Assembly: GCF_017562075.2 (NCBI RefSeq)
Contig: NC_054083.1
Location: forward strand, 46,059,269 to 46,123,268
From: Anopheles merus
Taxonomy: Eukaryota > Arthropoda > Insecta > Diptera > Culicidae
DNA: 64,000 nucleotides
Direction: 5' to 3'
Shown: positions 12,013 through 24,138 of the stretch, in pieces
Numbering within the stretch: the stretch's first letter is position 1
Layout: the number at the start of each line of letters is the position of its first letter
Made by a program: the position numbers and the translations under genes
Notes under the pieces: generated by a model
What the model saw: only the letters and a program-made list of their open reading frames with translations
Told to the model about the DNA's origin: nothing
Databases searched by the model: none

Positions 12013-13498
12013 ACCCGCTTTCGGACACAGTTCCAGCACACGGTCGCAGCACAGAAGAGACGCCCGGACGCCCGGACGCCCGGAACTTGAACTTTGCTGA
12101 AAAGGGGCCACTAAATCTAGTCTCATTAACCCTCCACCTGGGAGGGAAGGAAAAGCCTCCGACCTGACCCTGCAGCTGATTGACGTTGATCAATCTCGGT
12201 ACGAAAGGGAGTTGATTATATTAATGCCGAGCCTGGCTGGACTTCGCTGAATGGAGCAAAAGCGGGGAGAACAAAGGAAATAAAGGGGCAAAACCACCAC
12301 CGTAATAATTCATCCATTTTGGACCAGTACGACGCTGGTAATACACGTGACCCCGACGACAAATGATTGACTGATTGACTGCAAGTGGAAATGGAACGGC
12401 TTTGGGTGAGAGCGCGAGCAAAGGCAAGCGAAAATAATAAGGAAAATCAGGGCACGAGACAGGCGTATCGTAATAGTTTCCAGCATAAAAAACACCCGCC
12501 CGTAGCGCTGTGGGAAGTGAAATTGAAGTGATTCGCTGGAATCAATCGATGCTATCTGGCCAGAGTTAAGTGTGATTGGAAGCAATATACAGTGGTTTTG
12601 TTTGAAGTTGAAGTCTAGCAGTTCAAGTGTCTGCGTGTGGTCAATACTTCTCTGGCGTGTGTGGAATTGTTGAGTGCATTTAAGAGTCGTCCCAGGACAC
12701 TTACCTGAAATGGAAAAAAGGAATTCGAAAAAAAAAATGCATCATTAGAGTGTTGACTACCTAAAAAATGAATTTAATATGCTTTTATTACACTTAAAGC
12801 CATTTCGGAAACAAACCACCTCCCGCCGTCAGCAACTCGTTGAACTTGAATTGTTTATTGATTTGTAACGTACGAGCGCATTAAGACTGGCGGTGAATGG
12901 AAACCGGTACTCCAAACCACCGACTGCAGACCACCAGGAACACGAATTGTCGTCCTTTGGAATGTAAAAAGGGCACTTTAAAAAAAAAACTAAGACGCAA
13001 GCCACGAACCCCACAAGAGTGTGTTTGAGGGTACGGGTTTTTCCTTCTCCTACTCAATTTCCTCGTACAGCAGTTAAACGCAGCCCACCCTGAACGCTAA
13101 ACCAATAAACTGTGACGATTTAAAAAAAAAATCGTTTTAGAAATTTTTGAAGAATGACTCCACATTCCGGGAAAAAAAGCAGGACCTTGACGCCGGTGAG
13201 CCGTTTTCCCTTCGCTTCCCTGGGCTGGCGATGTACACGTTCGCCGCCATCGGTACAAACCCAACGCGCTCCTCCAAGCCCGGTCGGTATGATTTATAGT
13301 AAAAGGAAAAGCAAAATTACCATCATTAATTTGATGGTCGTTTCCAATAAGCCACAGCTATTCTTCGTGTGTGTGTGAGAGAGAGTTTTTCTTCAGTCGG
13401 GCTCCACCTTTTTGTAGCAGGAACTAGCTGAACTATTGCTAGCCCATTAGCTAAGCTCGTTTGTTTTTCGCGGTAATATGCGCTTCTGTATGTGTGAA

Positions 13499-13521
13499 TG
13501 TGTGTGTGTGTGTGTGTGTGA
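13499..13521 (+). repeat. GT microsatellite
   Basis: About 11 GT units in the last intron. Confidence 0.9.
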
Positions 13522-16500
13522 GTACACAGGGAAGAGAAGTAAAAATGCTTCCCATTTGCAGTGTTTTGTGTATTGTGCTGCGGCGGTTTGTTTTGAGCTA
13601 AGGACGTTCGCCCGCCCCGCGTTTGACGCAGTAAATCGTTGCCAATCGTGGCCTGCCCTCGCGCTTGATGTTCACATATTTGTTCGTCTAAACTTGGGCA
13701 AATAATGGTACCTAAACACATACACACACACACCCACCCCCAGAGCTGGTGCATGGTCAGCCGGCGTACAGCGTCGTTTCTTCGTGGACATGTAATATGC
13801 GGCCACCGTGCATGATGGAAAACTTCAGCCGTGGCATGATTGTTTGTGGAAATTATTAATCACACGAATGCCATGGCCACTGCACATTACGCTGGCCTGC
13901 CTGTGCTGTGGAAGGTATACACACACACACACAAAGGCGCGCGCGCGCTCAAGTAGACTATAGGAGAACCGGTGGAGAAAGTACTTGGCCTGTTACGCCG
14001 CAAGATGCCGTCCGCTGTGCTGCTGTTGGGAGCTGAGTTTGATTGGTTGTTTGTACTTGACTCGGTCGGTTGAGTTTAGCCAGCGCACGCTTACTACCTC
14101 CCATCACCAGCACCACCTTCCCAATCGAACCCTCAGCGCCGTAAAACAATGGTGGATCCCCGGCTTCAGCAGCATCACGACTGCTGCTGCTGATGAGGAT
14201 GATGAGGATGATGTGAAGTTTTCGCAGTTCCTAGAAAATCCATCGCACCCGCAGCGACAACGAGTACAGCGCCCTCGAGAGCGCGCTCGACAACTCCAAG
14301 CGAGCACACAAATCCAATAATAAGCTTTAGGCAGCGGGGCTCTGCGACCGATAATTGGGAGTGCGCTGTTGCTTTGCTGGGATCGCCTTTCACCCGCCCG
14401 GCGCGTTTTTAGTCTTACGGGAAAAGAGGCTCAGCTTTTCAACGGGCCCGATGGATGAGATAATGATCGCAACGCTACTCTACCGGCATCACGAGATCCG
14501 GTAAAAGTTCGAATCGAATTAGAAAAGGCCCGCAGGACCGCTGAGGGCACTAGACGCCCGGCGGGCGTGCGGGTTTGACTCTTGTTTGGAAATTAATTTA
14601 TATCATTATCTTAGCCTTGGTCTGGGGCCTTTTAAGAGGACATTCCGCAGTCCGCTGCACGACTGATCTTTGCCGGCGAGCTGCGCCGTTGGCGAGCACC
14701 CGGCCGGCTCGATGAACTGTAAAGCACGTCGCGAAAGTCAATTAAAGGTTGGATGCGTTCGAGTGGTTGCGATTTTGTTTTGTTGCTTCTGTCGGTCTCT
14801 CTATCTAAGGATTCTAAGAGTTCGCTACATCATTAGACAGATTAAGCTGCGATCAGTGAAGAAATCGTGAAAAGAAAAATGAACCAGAAACTTGTCTTGA
14901 ATCCCCCAGATGGCGACAGCAGCGTTTCCTGTTCCTACGTGTACTGAAACGTGTCGAAAACGCTCCAATGATAATAAAATATGACAATCTGTGAACGATT
15001 TGTGTGCGCTTGTGTCCCCGGCCGGACCCCGAAGGCATATTTCGACTGCCGCTGACGCAGGGTAAATTGCTTCGTGGGTTGAATGAAATGACAATTTACG
15101 ATTCCCACAAGTGGAATTTCGAACTGGGTGCGAACTGTATGGCACCGCCACACAGACGCGCCCGGAAGGAAGGGAGTGCTAAAACGAAAAATACGACCCG
15201 TTCCCCGTGCCTTGCTCGATCGCTCGCCCTCATCCCTTGCTGTACAATCATAAATATTCCTATTTCGCTCCTAGACTTCCGGGAATGTTCTTTTGGGGTT
15301 GGAACGGTTTTTTTTCTCTCTCTCTACGTTTGCCCCCTTTTACGATCTACCACACTTTCCTGTTGGAACTGACGGGTGGATTGGAGAAGCTTTCTAAGGG
15401 ATGCAACAGCAGCAGCAGCAGGAAAGGATATGAGATTTTCTCAGTGTTTGAAGTGTTTCACACTCAACGCTGGTGTTTTCCACCGGCACCGTATGGCGCA
15501 GCTGGGCAATGGGTGTCCTCTCGGCTGTAATAACTTTTGCTCCCTTCGCCTCCGCACCGCATGCACCGCTTGCTTGGCCGGCGACCAACTTACACCCGGT
15601 TGGTCAAATAAACAAAAGTGCATCTTGTGCAGCTTGCGCGCGTCGTCCGCCGCCCTGTCCCTGTCGCCCGGAATTGGGTTACCCGCTGTCACTTCCGACT
15701 TGCGCTTGCTGCGATATCATTGACAGCACGGACAGCCAGGCAGTTTGGCGGGCGGGTGTGAACGGCCGGTGCGGTGCTTGCAAGTAAGATAAGAGTGCTT
15801 AGGGCAGCCGGGAGCTTCTTGTTTCGCTGCGACGGGACGCTTTTCGCAGTACGATATGCTTCCAGCCATTTTCTTTATTTTCGATATCGGTAAGTGAATT
15901 CCTATCCTGGGGAAGCAAATACAGACACACACACACTGGGAGTTTCGGGCTATTTTGCCCATTGTGTCAATATTTTCTGCTCCTGATTCGCTTCCACTTA
16001 GCAGGACAGAACTTTCTGGTCCCACCGGAAACCTTCTTCTTCGGGGTAGAAAATGCTGCTTTTTGATTTATAAAAGAAAAAGAAAAACAACTGGAAAACA
16101 CACTACACCACATTATTTCGTGTGTGTGAAGTTTGCCACCCTTGCGGGAATGTTAGTGGGGCAAATCTAGTTGGCAGTGTAAAATTGAAGAACTCTCTCG
16201 TCTTAAGTAGTTTGGGCACCTTCTACGGGTGGGGCTTTAGTTTCGCAAAAAAAAAGCATGAAACATGATTCACAAAACGTATGGCAGCCGTATTGGTGCC
16301 ATAATAATGACAAAGGCAATGCTTAGCAGCAGGCAATAACAAACCGTGAATCAGATAGAGCCGCTCGTAAAAAGGCAACATCGCGCCGTTGTGAATTTCG
16401 GGCGCTTCACGCCCGAATCACGATTCCAGTGGCTCATTTTCCAGGTAATAAATAGCACAACATGAAATTATTATTTCCCGTTTTTTATGTGTCCGACGGT

Positions 16501-17639
16501 AAAACGGTGGCGCCAGACCAGGGCAGTTGGATTCAGTGTTTTTGTCTGCGGCTCCTGCTCCGGGGCAGCTTTATACATTTGCCTGGCGGATGCTGGCTGA
16601 CGAGCAAAAGCGAAAAGCTTGCAATCAATCTTGCGCAGCTCCATTAGCGAGGAAATGTTTATGGTTTCGCGGAAACTATGATAAAACTGCTAGAAATGGC
16701 TAGCAACTGGATGGATGTCTTGCCCACGGACAGTAAAGATACAACATCAACAGATTGTCCAAGGCGGGGGGAAGGAAAATGAGGCTGCTCGCCGGCTAGT
16801 TAGGGCAACTCTTTGAATGCTGCAATTCATTTCGATTCGACGGTTTCATGGCTTCACTTTGGCGGAAGCTGGCGGAATGGCGGTAGAGGCGGATTTTTTT
16901 ATGGCGCTACATACTAAATCTTATTGATTGAGTTGATTTGGCGAATAGATGTGTTTTATTGGTGCAGTGAATCCTTTTGTCCAGTCGACTATAATTTTGA
17001 AGACAATTGATCGTTTTTATGTTTATATCAGGAGAGAAGAGTACCTTTTTATGTCTTTTGTTTGTGTTTGAAGGCAATCATTTTCCAGATTGTCGTGTTT
17101 GGTTTGCTGCGTATATATTGCCTTGTTTAAGAATCTCCCTTATTTGCATGTCATTTTGAATATGTTCAATTTGACTATGCGTTAATCTTAATTTGTTACA
17201 AAATATCAACAGACTTAAAAATAAAGAATATTAAAAAATTGATATTAATAAAAATGCTCTATACCTTCCGTTGGTCCCAATAGCTACGCTCTGCGTACGT
17301 CTTTTCAAACCGATAAACAAAATACGAAATTTATTGCACAGCTAAAAAATAACGCGAAACAAAACCACTTCCTTCAACATCACGCCAATCGGCTATAAAT
17401 AATATTCACCATTTCCGGAAAGTAATGTGTTTTCTACTTAAAATAAAAAATCATCAACAGCATTACAAAAAAAAATACAAATAAACTCTTTCACACATTC
17501 AGCGCTACCTAAACCAATGTGAGTATGTGTTGTTCGTAGCAAAAACACAAAACAAAAATCAATGAGCAAATACACAAAAACAACAGGAAACAGGGGTAAA
17601 GCTGTTTGCTTTTCGTGCGGTACGGTTTCGGTATATCAA

Positions 17640-17780
17640 ATGCAACCGCGTGTAGGTGACAGTGTGGCACGAAAAACAAAGCCTGACTGAATAATGTACG
17701 CCCCGGAACCGGGAATGGTGCACCGGCCGGATGGTTTCTTATTGGAAAAGTTTACTGCGCGTGGGCATAGTTGCGAAAGG
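17640..17780 (-). CDS. Weak candidate alternative terminal exon
   Basis: On the minus strand a plausible acceptor ending cacgcgcag, preceded by a pyrimidine-rich stretch and a gttaacc branch-like site, opens a frame compatible with phase 1 entry. It reads V-NFSNKKPSGRCTIPGSGAY and continues for about 42 residues in all to a TGA (residues ending SPTRGCI). It is GC-balanced within an AT-rich intron. No poly(A) hexamer follows closely, and I recognise no family. Entering from the phase 1 donor at 20997 or 35659 would keep the frame. It may be chance; expression data would decide. Confidence 0.22.
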
Positions 17781-20700
17781 TGTGAAAACATTCCGTAGGT
17801 TAACGATACAAACAAAAAAGGTGTAAAAGTGGTGCAAAGAAAGGTGTACCAAAAGTTTACCACATCAATGCGTAGAGCAGCAGGCTCGAGTGCTGGTAGC
17901 AATTTGAGTAAGATTATTACGAAAAAAAGGTATTTGATTTATGAACTTTTTTTCAAAATTGAGATTGAAAACACTGCTCTATAGCTTGTCTTTTGTGTGG
18001 CAAAAACATCGCAAACAAGGTTGTCTCTTAAAGGAACCCCATTTCCTAATGACAGAGTATCGTTTGTCATGGTTTGATGATCATCTTTAACAACTTTTTC
18101 TCGTTTCGGTACTATCTACACTCAAAATCTCTGAACGATTAACTGCTTGATGAGTGATAGCCGCTTTTTAGGGCCGGCTGTTAAGATAGAACGTGTAAAT
18201 TGTGTGCGAATTGGCGTCTTTTCTCCAACAATGATGATTTGTGCTGCGCTGTAGCAACAAAAAAGAACATGATTGTAGATCGGATAAGATTAAAAGAGAT
18301 AAATTGTTACGGCAAACAACATGGTAGGAAATATGGTCATGGGAAAGTCACATTTTAATCGTGGTTTTGCGGAAAATCTGATACTATTTTATCGCCATAA
18401 GTTCTACTCGCGTCAATATTAGAAAGCTGCTATGCCACACAGCATCGTTGTTCTAGTTTTTGGTACTGTAAATCAATATGAACCAAAGAGGCTAGTTCAA
18501 CTCAATCGCAACGACGGCACTGACCATGCATTTCAAATTTTAACCAATCAATATTTAATCCATAGAAAACACACACACACACGTAGCTCGAATGCTGGCA
18601 CTTTTCTGTGCACTGTGTAAAAACCCAGCAAACGTAGCGTATGAATAAGTGATGCGCAGAGATTTAAAAGTTCATCTTTTGAAATCGGAAGTGCAAGGAT
18701 GGAAACATTGTAGTGCAACAAAAACCAAAATATCAGCCGCTTGAAACACAAAGGGAAATAAAAAAAAAAACGAAACAAAACACAACAAAGTGATGCAAAA
18801 ATCATTACACTTCATGTACGCTCCGATTGCTGAAGTGACTCTCGACTGTACCGGCGTACGAAACGCTGCTCGAAATGGAGGTTTCACTCATGCATTGCTT
18901 CATGGCACAAAAAAAAAAGAAAAGGACTACACGCAAACTCATTCACATGGACCACTTTTGTCTCAATGCTCCACATGTGGTTTGGTTGCTGTTTCCGTTT
19001 TGGCAGTTGCAACTATAAATAAATGCTTGCCGGTTTTTCCAATGTAATACAAATATTGTGCTATCGCCCATTATGCATGCAACGTGATCGAAAAACGAAC
19101 GCTTCAAAGTTCTGGACATCCGCCTCGGTCCACCGGGAGGAAAGAGGAGAAAAATAAATCCACCCACGGGTGTAAAACGATGCAGCAGAAGCGGCAAACC
19201 AGTGGCACTGGTTGTACCTTCGATGTGTGTGCGCTGATAAAAAAGGGAGCTTCAGAGAGATAGAGAGAGAGCGAGAGTGAGAGAGAGAGATGAAGAACAT
19301 CAGCAAAAACAACGATCTTGCCCAAGCCGTGCAACGTGAAGCTTCATAATGTGTAATGTATAAATGAGAGAAGATAAGGGAGGAAAATTGGGGAGGGGGG
19401 GAGGAGATAACATCGAGCATTAACACTACAAAACAAAAAAAAAAGTGGCGACTGCCAGCCAACAGCAAATGTGTGTGTTGTAACAAACGAGACCACTTCT
19501 GTTTGGTGGTAAAAATTACACTGGCCGGAAAAACAGACAGCTGTACACGTGCACGGGATATTGTGTGCGAGTGTGTAGGGGGAGAAGGCGCTTATGTGCG
19601 AATCAGAAAATCAACCGTTTGCAACGTGTTGTGTTTAAATTCTGGGGGCATTTTTTTTAAATTTTACTGTACTCATTCATGCTCTTGGGTTTCGTGTTCG
19701 TTGATTCGATGGTACATTGAGTCCTCGTTTTTTGTGTCAGTTTATTCGTACGCGCTGTAGTAAATTTGTTTGTTTGGTTTTTCCTTTTCAGCAGGACCGG
19801 AATTAACCGAGAGATTCTTTTATTATTATTATTTTTTGGATGTAGTGTGTTTTTCTGCTGCAGCTAGTGGTGGATTTTGCTGTGAAAAGAATGTTGTTTT
19901 GTTGTATCAGATGAGTACGAAGCTTAACGAACTTTTGTTCAAAGTTCTCCACATATTGTTGCATTCGTCCCATGATCTGTGTTGACTGCTTTGAAGGTAA
20001 AAACATCAAGGATTTATGGGATATAAACATAACACAATGTTTAAAGGTAGACAGGAAGAGAAATATCCTGAAACTATTCGGCAGAAAGGACCCTATACCA
20101 GTAATTGTTCATATTTGAGCCTAATTTATGCAACATTTCAAAAACTATATGAAAACATCACAGAGTACCTGTCAAAGATCAGTAGTGTCAAGGATCAAGT
20201 CTTTCAAACGAAGCAAGTCTTGGAGAGAAGCATTTTAAACATCGCATGGAAGTTATATCCGATAGCAAAAAAGCCAACTATGATTGCGCCTAAAGATATG
20301 CAATGATTCACTTTATTGAGCATGTTTTTCTCAGCACGTGAAAAATTAGAACAATAATCCATCTTTTTTTCTTTGTTTTTCTTTCAGTTGGTTTCATTTA
20401 CATATGAGAAATGTTTTTAGAAAAAAATGTCAATTGATTACAATAGAGAGAAAAAAATTGTTTGAGTTTTCTGTTTAAAATCTTTTATTTCCTGCGATCA
20501 GTGTATCAGAAGTACAACGAATGTTTACGAAACGAAATTTTACATAACAATTAATTTAAAAACTTGGTAGTGCAGGAGCGTACAGCAGCCCCACCGTCCC
20601 GTGTATTATCACTCATAAATAGTAACAGGTTGTGTAATGGTTGTAGCAACAATAAAACGACGGATAATTGAACTCACACACAACATTTCACACGCCTGTC

Positions 20701-20939
20701 GGTGCACGTGAGCTCTGCGCCAGCTCTGTTACTTGTTTCTCTTTTCTCCGCTATCTTTCTCTTCCTCTAACCATCTCCCCAGCCTACATTAGAGTGTAAT
20801 CGGATATTATCACAACGGCAACATTGACACACTATTGCAGTTGGGAAAGGTCACGGGACGAAGGTGGCAGGAGCTGTGCAACCCTGTTGCGAACACGTGG
20901 ACTTAACACAGGCAATCAAGTGACTGCACAACAATTGCA

Positions 20940-20941
<2 letters not shown>

Positions 20942-20974
<33 letters not shown>
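20942..20974 (+). repeat. (CA)16 tract 17 bases inside the donor at 20996
   Basis: On the gene's strand this is a (UG)16 run beginning about 17 bases past the phase 1 donor of the third cassette exon. UG repeats are binding sites of CELF/Bruno-type and TDP-43-type splicing factors (family knowledge), so it may affect donor use. That role is inferred. Confidence 0.92.
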
Positions 20975-20976
<2 letters not shown>

Positions 20977-20996
20977 ACTCGCTCAGTGGTACGTAC

Positions 20997-22172
20997 CTTC
21001 GTCGGTCGGTGTGCGCTCACGTTGCTGACGGCTGTCCGGTGTAGCGGCCGGCGGACAGCGAACGTGGTCCGGCTCGTTGCAATGTAACACCTGATTCATT
21101 TGCACAATCTTATCTACATTGTCACCGGACTGCCGGTTGGATGAGCCAGCCGTGCCGGTGGGCTCACCACCCGCCGGACAATAATTGTGACAAGCGTCCA
21201 CTTTCCAATCGGATGTCTTCGGTGCTGCGACACCAGTTTCTTGTCCCGCTCGGCGCTGCGATTGGTCCTCCGTATCCGTGGCGCTGTCGACCATCTCCTC
21301 CGGCACTGTCGGGAGTGGGAAGAGTGCCGACTGGCTGGAGGTACCAGGGGGCGGCCCGGGCGAGATGGCTCGCATGTCAGCGAGCGCGAACCGGGGATCA
21401 ATCATAAACAGCCCCTGCTGCTGGTACACGTCCAGCGGGTTCCAGTTGAAGATGGCCACGCTGGTAAATGGGTCCTCCCGGTGGGGCGGTAGCTCCCCAC
21501 CGACCGGCTCATTGTTCGCGCCATTGTTTGCGCGACACTTTTTGCGCTCCCCATCCGATGGCGTCCTTTCTGGCGTGTCACGGTCGTCGATTGTTGGCGT
21601 CATTCCGTTCCCCTCCTCGCCACCGCTACTATCGGAGGCTAATAAATTAATTAAATTATCATCATTTATCTCGACCCGTGGTGCCATCGCACGATTCTCG
21701 GCTCGCATCCCTGGTGCGCCCGCTTCTTGTTGCGCGGCTGCTGCATCGCCGCCGCTCGCCGACACTTGCCGCTCCTGGAGCAGCTGCTTCTGCTCTAGCA
21801 GCTGCTTGGAAAAGGTCAACAAATCATCCAGTATGCGTTCGATTACCGGCACGTTCTCGACCAGCTGGCCGAGGGTCGCTTTCGTGGCTGCACTTTCCAC
21901 GCTGTCTTCCGCGTTCGCTTGGAGCGAGTGGTTAAGCTGTTGAAAAATGTCCTCAATTTCTTCGCCGCGCGTTTGCCGGCGGGTGGGATCGGGTGTGGGT
22001 GCACGGCAAGCGGGCGTTGATTGTTGCCGTTCGTTTGCGGTAAAATCGGGCCCGGGCGAAGGGGTTGTAGCGCGGGGGCTTATATTTCCATTTTCAAACC
22101 TTGCCCAGCGGGTGTAGTCGGTGGGAGGGGAGGGAGCACGGGACTGTTGACACTCGCCGGGAGGGGAGTGAG
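20997..22172 (-). CDS. Zasp66: Third phase-1 cassette exon with predicted coiled coil (391 codons)
   Basis: A 1,176-base exon bounded by the acceptor gttgagtgcag and the donor GACGAAG|gtacgt, both phase 1. Codons 1-68 are Pro/Ser/Thr-rich. Codons 70-136 (starting EEIEDIFQQLNHSLQ and ending in LLTFSKQLLEQKQLLQERQ) carry spaced Leu, Ile and Val typical of a long helix or coiled coil. An Ala/Gln linker follows, then EINDDNLINLLASDSSGG at 167-184, a hydrophobic/aromatic patch FTSVAIFNWNPLDVYQQQG at 235-253, PGPPPG near 271, and an acidic stretch EEMVDSATDTEDQ. Third-position GC is high, with short AT-rich islands under the hydrophobic motifs. No named family was recognised; a protein-interaction insert is inferred. 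A run of (CA)16 on the plus strand, read as (UG)16 in the transcript, starts about 17 bases past the donor. Confidence 0.75.
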
Positions 22173-23412
22173 CTGCACTCAACCGGTTTGCAGCAGGGGG
22201 GCGGGCGGAGAAAAGTTGGGGAAATTCAAACAAAGAAAGCCATGAAATGTGATGTAGTTTGTGGGGCGGGGGGGGAGGGGGGGAACGCGGGACTATGGTG
22301 AGGTTGGGGAGGGATACAAATAGAATCAACGCTGACGGACAGGTTCGGTGACAATGATTACTCAATTAATGTCGATGAAAGTCGATATAGAGTTGCTTCG
22401 TGTTCCCTTTTTTTTGGCCTTTTCTCATCAGGCGAGTGAGTGAACTTCCGATGTCCTGGGGCAGGAATTGGTGTGAGTATGATCCATTGTTCTCGTGCAC
22501 TCGTAGTGTCCTGTGGCTGCCCTCCTGCGTCACGAGTCGGTGTGTGTTTGGTTATGAAAGTCAAAGTTTTTTGTGTCATTTTTCTCCATTAGCTTGTATT
22601 TTCTAGTATTTTTTTCTTCTATCTATCTGTCGCTCTCTATGAGCATGTCTGTGTGACAAATTCCATTAGCAACGCTAGCGGAAGGTTGATTTTATATTTA
22701 GCTTCACCTCGGATGGTTTGCCATAATCTCTCCTCTGTAGTTTGTCGTATCATGTCAAAACCTCGGTATTGCACACATACACACGTGGAAGTTGGAATTT
22801 CAAAACCTTGCCCGAAGTCCCCTGGCTGTGAGTTGACCACTGACAGGGTTTTCCATTCGAGCGGGCCGCAAAACCCCCATAATGCAATTCACCGCCAGCA
22901 TCGTCATCGAAATGGAATGACCCGCACCCGCGTGTCCTGTGTGTCTGTGACGACAGCCACAACACAAAAACAGGTGGAGAAGTTTGTGTCTCGTGTTTCA
23001 CCGTCCGTTGCTGTGTGCCCCAAAGGAAGCAAAGGGGGGAAAATGTTTGATGAAATTTCAGGGCCAAGTTTCGGCACGGCAGCGCAGTGCGAGCTGTGTA
23101 ATGGTCCCGAAGGAATGTTGCTCGCCCGGACGGTGGCCCGGGTGGTTCATTTCTCATCAGCCGTAAAATGTACACAATTTCGAATTTTCCGTGCTGTGGG
23201 GCGATTGCGTGTTGATGTTGGGTGGTTTTGAAACGCGTGGAAAAAAACATCTCATCTTCCGCTCACTTGTGTGCGGCACACAAAGGCCGCAAGACAGATG
23301 GATGGATCAGTGTGAATTGCAAACCAATTTCAACCTTCCGAGAGAAGATGACTGGCGATGAAAGTGTGATGCGTTCGGAGCGTTAGGCGTGTGGACCGGT
23401 TTTCATACGCAC
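22173..23412 (-). other. Intron between the second and third cassette exons
   Basis: About 1.2 kb (1.4 kb if the 23593 donor is used). The acceptor side has a long C/T-rich stretch from about 22180 to 22290. Open stretches on the plus strand at 22.65-23.23 kb lack gene-like composition and I see nothing else. Confidence 0.6.
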
Positions 23413-24138
23413 CAAGGTGGCACGGCCATTCAGCGGCCCCGGGTGCGGCATTTTCCAGTGCTGACTCGTCCGTGCTGCCAGTCCGACCGGGGGCGGCAGG
23501 TGTTTGCGCTCCCTGTCCCCGTTTATCGCTCAATAATTCAAATCGTCCAAATTCCAGCGCCCGTTCGTCGAACGGGCCAAATATAAACTCACCATCGGTG
23601 AAACTAATCATGCGCGCTGGCCGTACCGGCGTGTCGACGGTCTCGGTGCCGCGTTCCGACCGTGCCGGTGCGCTATTTTCGGCCCCGGCGTGGCCGCGCG
23701 AAGGGTCGATTGATTTGTCCCGCGGTGCACCGGCCCACTGGTGGTCGGAATGGTGATGCGCCCGGCTGTTTGCGCTGGCGTTCCGTGTTTTATCAGCCGT
23801 TAAATTTGTTTTAAAATAATCAACATCAACATTACTGCTGGCCGGTACGGTTGAGGGCGTTGGCGAGCAAAACGATTCGCCCGAAACGGTGCGGTACGGG
23901 TCGGCATCGTCCCGCTGGCTGCAGCTGTTCGGTTCCGGGGAACCGGAGCCGAAGCGTCGTGGGCAGCGGGTGGGATGAGCGTTGACATCATTATCACCAC
24001 CGGCGGCACCGGAGCCAACCGTTGGCTGGCAACGGTCCCGGTGCGATGGGTTCGTTGATGGGAAAGTTGTCGCATTGACGGCAACTGCAGCGGTTACTGC
24101 CGGTGAACGGTCGACGCTGGCACGATGGTTGGACCGGT
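23413..24138 (-). CDS. Zasp66: Second phase-1 cassette exon, with two possible donors
   Basis: The exon starts after the acceptor cccatttgcag. Two bases complete an Asp codon with the G of the preceding exon, then RSNHRASVDRS follows. The reading frame has no stop. By exon codon it holds a Ser/Pro/Arg-rich first half, a short NVDVDYFKTNLTAD segment at 103-115, a His-rich HHHSDHQWAG near 127-136, and SFTDGEFIFGPFDERALEF near 178-196. A strong internal donor G|gtgagt ends a 181-codon version at 23593. A weaker donor G|gtgcgt ends a 241-codon version at 23413. Both are phase 1. I extended the exon because the extra 60 codons keep a protein-like aromatic/acidic pattern, whereas the frame becomes unconvincing beyond 23413. 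The frame contains no early ATG, so a start-based gene finder would miss most of it. Family: none recognised; probably disordered. Confidence 0.65.

Larger units (their letters stand above)
1447..20996 (-). other. 19.5 kb last intron of the Zasp-like gene
   Basis: This intron joins the third cassette exon to the Gln-rich exon; its donor is gtacgt at 20996 and its acceptor is at 1447-1450. It holds many microsatellites (GT tracts at 3.0, 4.4 and 13.5 kb; a CT tract at 6.4 kb), a tRNA-related SINE at 8.1 kb, a run of 16 C at about 12.0 kb and a GC-rich, stop-poor patch at 10.4-11.05 kb. Several open stretches on both strands (for example 7.3-7.9, 14.0-14.4, 15.0-15.7 and 18.9-19.5 kb) lack splice context or protein-like composition and I do not call them genes. 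One small candidate terminal exon at 17.64-17.78 kb is listed separately. UG repeats in the transcript sit close to both ends. Confidence 0.6.

Noticed and set aside
21278..21943. 221-codon plus-strand frame
   Set aside because: Antisense shadow of the third cassette exon; Ser/Cys-rich with no domain.
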